Positions 6,249 to 7,671 of a stretch of DNA of 7,671 bases are shown in pieces. A model generated the notes under the pieces. It saw only the letters and a program-made list of their open reading frames with translations, was not told the DNA's origin and did no database searches. Position 1 is the stretch's first letter. Each line of letters begins with the position of its first letter. The position numbers were made by a program, and so were the translations under genes. This DNA comes from Candidatus Bipolaricaulota bacterium (GTDB lineage Bacteria; Bipolaricaulota; Bipolaricaulia; Bipolaricaulales; Bipolaricaulaceae), in contig JAJOKL010000159.1 of NCBI GenBank assembly GCA_021129895.1, positions 1 to 7,671 on the forward strand, read 5' to 3'.

Positions 6249-7543
6249 TCCTGAGTGGGCTCTTCCTGAGGCGGGAGGGTGATCCGGACCGAGGTGATCT
6301 CCCGCTCGGTAGCCCCTTCCACGGTGAGCAGGGCCCGGTCGATCTGGAGGCGGGCCCCCGGATCTGGGATGTCGCCCAGCTTCTCCAGGATGAGGCCGGC
6401 GATGGTGACCGCCTCGTCTTCCGGGAGCTCCAGCCCCAGGGTGCGGTTGACCAGCCTCACTTCCGCATCCCCGTCCACTACCGCTTCGGTGGCGGAGATG
6501 CGCCGGATGAGCTGCCGAGACCGGGGGCGGTCGTACTCGTCCTCGATCTCCCCCACGATCTCCTCCAGGATGTCCTCCAGGGTTACGATCCCGGCCACCC
6601 CGCCGTACTCGTCCACAACCACCGCCATGTGCACCCGTTCCCGCTGGAACTCGCGCAGCAGGACGTTTACCGGCTTGGTGGTGGGGGTGTAATAGGCGGG
6701 GCGCAACAGCTCCCGAAGCGGGGTCTCCTGGCCTCCGTTCACCACCGTGCGCGACAGGTCCTTCACGTGCAGGATACCGATCACGTTGTCCCGGTTCCCC
6801 TCAAACACCGGATAGCGGGAGTGGCCGTCCTCCACCACGAACCGGAGCACCTCCTGGAGAGGGGTTTCGGCTTCGATGGCCTGCATCTCGGTCCTGGGGA
6901 CCATGACCTCCTCGGCGGTGATCTCGTCCAGGGTCAGGATGCGTTTCATCATCTCCCCGTCCTGGACCGGGATGATCCCCCGCTCTTCCCCCTCCTCAAT
7001 GAAGGTGATCAGTTGGTCCTCGGACAGGGGGATCCCCTCCCGGGACAGGAGCTCTTCCCCGAAGGGACGCAGCATGCCATGGGACAGGACCCGCAGGGCC
7101 CGTACCACCGGGGAGGTGAATCGGGTGAGTTGCCATACCGGCACCAGCACCCGCATGGCCACCGCCTCGGCTCGGTTCTTGGCCAGGTTCTTGGGGGTGA
7201 TCTCCCCAAACAGAAGCAGCAACGCCGTCATCACGAACGTGGTGACCAGTCCGGACACGTAGGCGGGAAGTCCTGGAGGCAGCAGCCGCAGGAACAACAA
7301 GGTGGCCAAGGCCGAGGCCCCCACGTTCACCAGGTTGTTCCATACCAGGAGGCAGGTGATGAGGTCGTTGGGCTCGGAGAGCAAGTGTTGCAGGGCCTTG
7401 GCCCGGCGCCGGTCTTTTTCCCGCTCCAAAAGATGCTTGAGCCTGTACTCTGAAACGGACGTGATGGCGGTTTCCGACCCGGAGAAGAACGCGGACAGGA
7501 CCAAAAGGATTATCAGCAAGATACTTTGCGATCCTGGCGACAC
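6245..7543 (-). CDS. CNNM/CorC (HlyC)-family transmembrane protein with CBS pair
   Basis: The 432 residues fit the bacterial DUF21-CBS-CorC_HlyC architecture, linked to Mg2+/Co2+ transport or efflux and often mislabelled haemolysin. The CNNM/DUF21 membrane domain covers about 1-165. Its helices lie near 7-22, 60-88 and 92-115, with a shorter one near 128-148, and it carries the family motifs FSGSETAI (20-27) and FGEITPKNLAKN (112-123). A linker with VMVPRTEM (213-220) opens the CBS pair (about 213-335), which ends DEYGGVAGIVTLEDILEEIV (311-330). The CorC_HlyC transporter-associated domain follows at about 345-425. The start is GTG at 7543, chosen because GAGGTGAT lies seven bases upstream and the protein then begins just before the first helix. 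It is the first gene of the apparent operon. Exact ion and direction of transport cannot be read from the sequence. Confidence 0.93.
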   Translation of the reverse strand: MSPGSQSILLIILLVLSAFFSGSETAITSVSEYRLKHLLEREKDRRRAKALQHLLSEPNDLITCLLVWNNLVNVGASALATLLFLRLLPPGLPAYVSGLVTTFVMTALLLLFGEITPKNLAKNRAEAVAMRVLVPVWQLTRFTSPVVRALRVLSHGMLRPFGEELLSREGIPLSEDQLITFIEEGEERGIIPVQDGEMMKRILTLDEITAEEVMVPRTEMQAIEAETPLQEVLRFVVEDGHSRYPVFEGNRDNVIGILHVKDLSRTVVNGGQETPLRELLRPAYYTPTTKPVNVLLREFQRERVHMAVVVDEYGGVAGIVTLEDILEEIVGEIEDEYDRPRSRQLIRRISATEAVVDGDAEVRLVNRTLGLELPEDEAVTIAGLILEKLGDIPDPGARLQIDRALLTVEGATEREITSVRITLPPQEEPTQE

Positions 7544-7550
7544 CCTTTAC

Positions 7551-7558
7551 ATCACCTC
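7551..7558 (-). promoter_or_regulatory. Ribosome binding site of the CNNM gene
   Basis: GAGGTGAT on the minus strand, seven bases before GTG at 7543. It is a strong site and the main reason to accept the GTG start. Confidence 0.75.
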
Positions 7559-7565
7559 GGAACTG

Positions 7566-7571
7566 ATTATA
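7566..7571 (-). promoter_or_regulatory. Likely -10 box of the operon promoter
   Basis: A perfect TATAAT reads on the minus strand in an otherwise very GC-rich stretch. Transcription would start near 7559, giving a leader of about 16 bases that begins right at the ribosome binding site. No TTGACA-like -35 is found at 16-18 bases spacing (CCCACA, GCCCAC and CGCCCA are the candidates), and there is no TG extension. Either the promoter is activator-dependent or uses a degenerate -35. Confidence 0.5.
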
Positions 7572-7575
7572 GCGG

Positions 7576-7619
7576 GTCCCGGGGACGTGTGGGCGCGGGC
7601 GGGCCCCGCGCTCCGGGAC
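7576..7619. repeat. GC-rich nested palindrome upstream of the operon promoter
   Basis: The outer arms are GTCCCGG (7576-7582) and CCGGGAC (7613-7619). The inner arms are GCGCGGG (7593-7599) and CCCGCGC (7605-7611) with a 5-base loop. It directly abuts the element fragment at 7620 and covers the expected -35 region. It could be an operator, or simply another repeat hairpin. Confidence 0.45.
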
Positions 7620-7671
7620 AGAGCCTGCCCCGCAAACCTCAGAGGAGCGGGGCAGGCTCTCGCCCGGCCCG
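7620..7671 (+). mobile_element. Hairpin-chain element, copy 3 (left-end fragment cut by the window edge)
   Basis: AGAGCCTGCCCCGC (7620-7633), a 13-base loop and the perfect complementary arm (7647-7660) form the left-end hairpin. It matches the reverse complement of 1107-1147 exactly across stem and loop. The sequence continues as the element to the window end. Its last 31 bases equal window positions 1-31. The orientation is the same as copy 1, pointing away from the CNNM gene. Confidence 0.8.

Noticed and set aside
7547..7552. Start-stop codon pair ATGTAA before the CNNM GTG
   Set aside because: It overlaps the ribosome binding site of the GTG start and has no site of its own; most likely coincidence.

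Overview
The window is GC-rich bacterial chromosomal DNA in which all four recognisable genes lie on the minus strand. They read, in order of transcription: a CNNM/CorC-type membrane protein with CBS domains (7543 to 6245), a secreted M1-type metallopeptidase with a C-terminal beta-rich domain that looks like an outer-membrane barrel (6248 to 3576), phenylalanyl-tRNA synthetase beta chain pheT (3560 to 1167), and the tRNA t6A-modification ATPase tsaE (741 to 322). The first three are tightly packed (a 4-base ATGA overlap, then 15 bases) and look like one operon starting at a good -10 box at 7566-7571. tsaE follows only after a 425-base gap filled with repeats. pheS is not adjacent to pheT.

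The signal peptide and barrel-like C-terminus suggest a diderm. The GC content, Arg/Glu/Leu-rich proteins and hairpin-type dispersed repeats would suit a little-studied, perhaps thermophilic, environmental lineage such as Bipolaricaulota. That placement is a guess and cannot be settled from this sequence.

The most unusual content is outside the genes. A non-coding element of about 317 bp, built as a chain of near-perfect hairpins, occurs complete at 831-1147 (inverted), nearly complete at 1-302 (direct) and as a left-end fragment at 7620-7671 (direct). Its ends share the inverted heptamer GAGCCTG, and each end is itself a hairpin, so it resembles a non-autonomous mobile element (MITE, REP/BIME or IS200/IS605-derived). 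Copies 1 and 2 face each other across tsaE. The first and last 31 bases of the window are identical and lie inside this element, so the sequence could look circular. Two housekeeping genes and a dispersed repeat at the junction make a repeat-induced assembly break the likelier explanation.

Two smaller repeats stand out. One is a 7-nt-period array that adds about 20 codons in frame inside pheT. The other is an ACACGAAG-type repeat directly upstream of the tsaE ribosome binding site.
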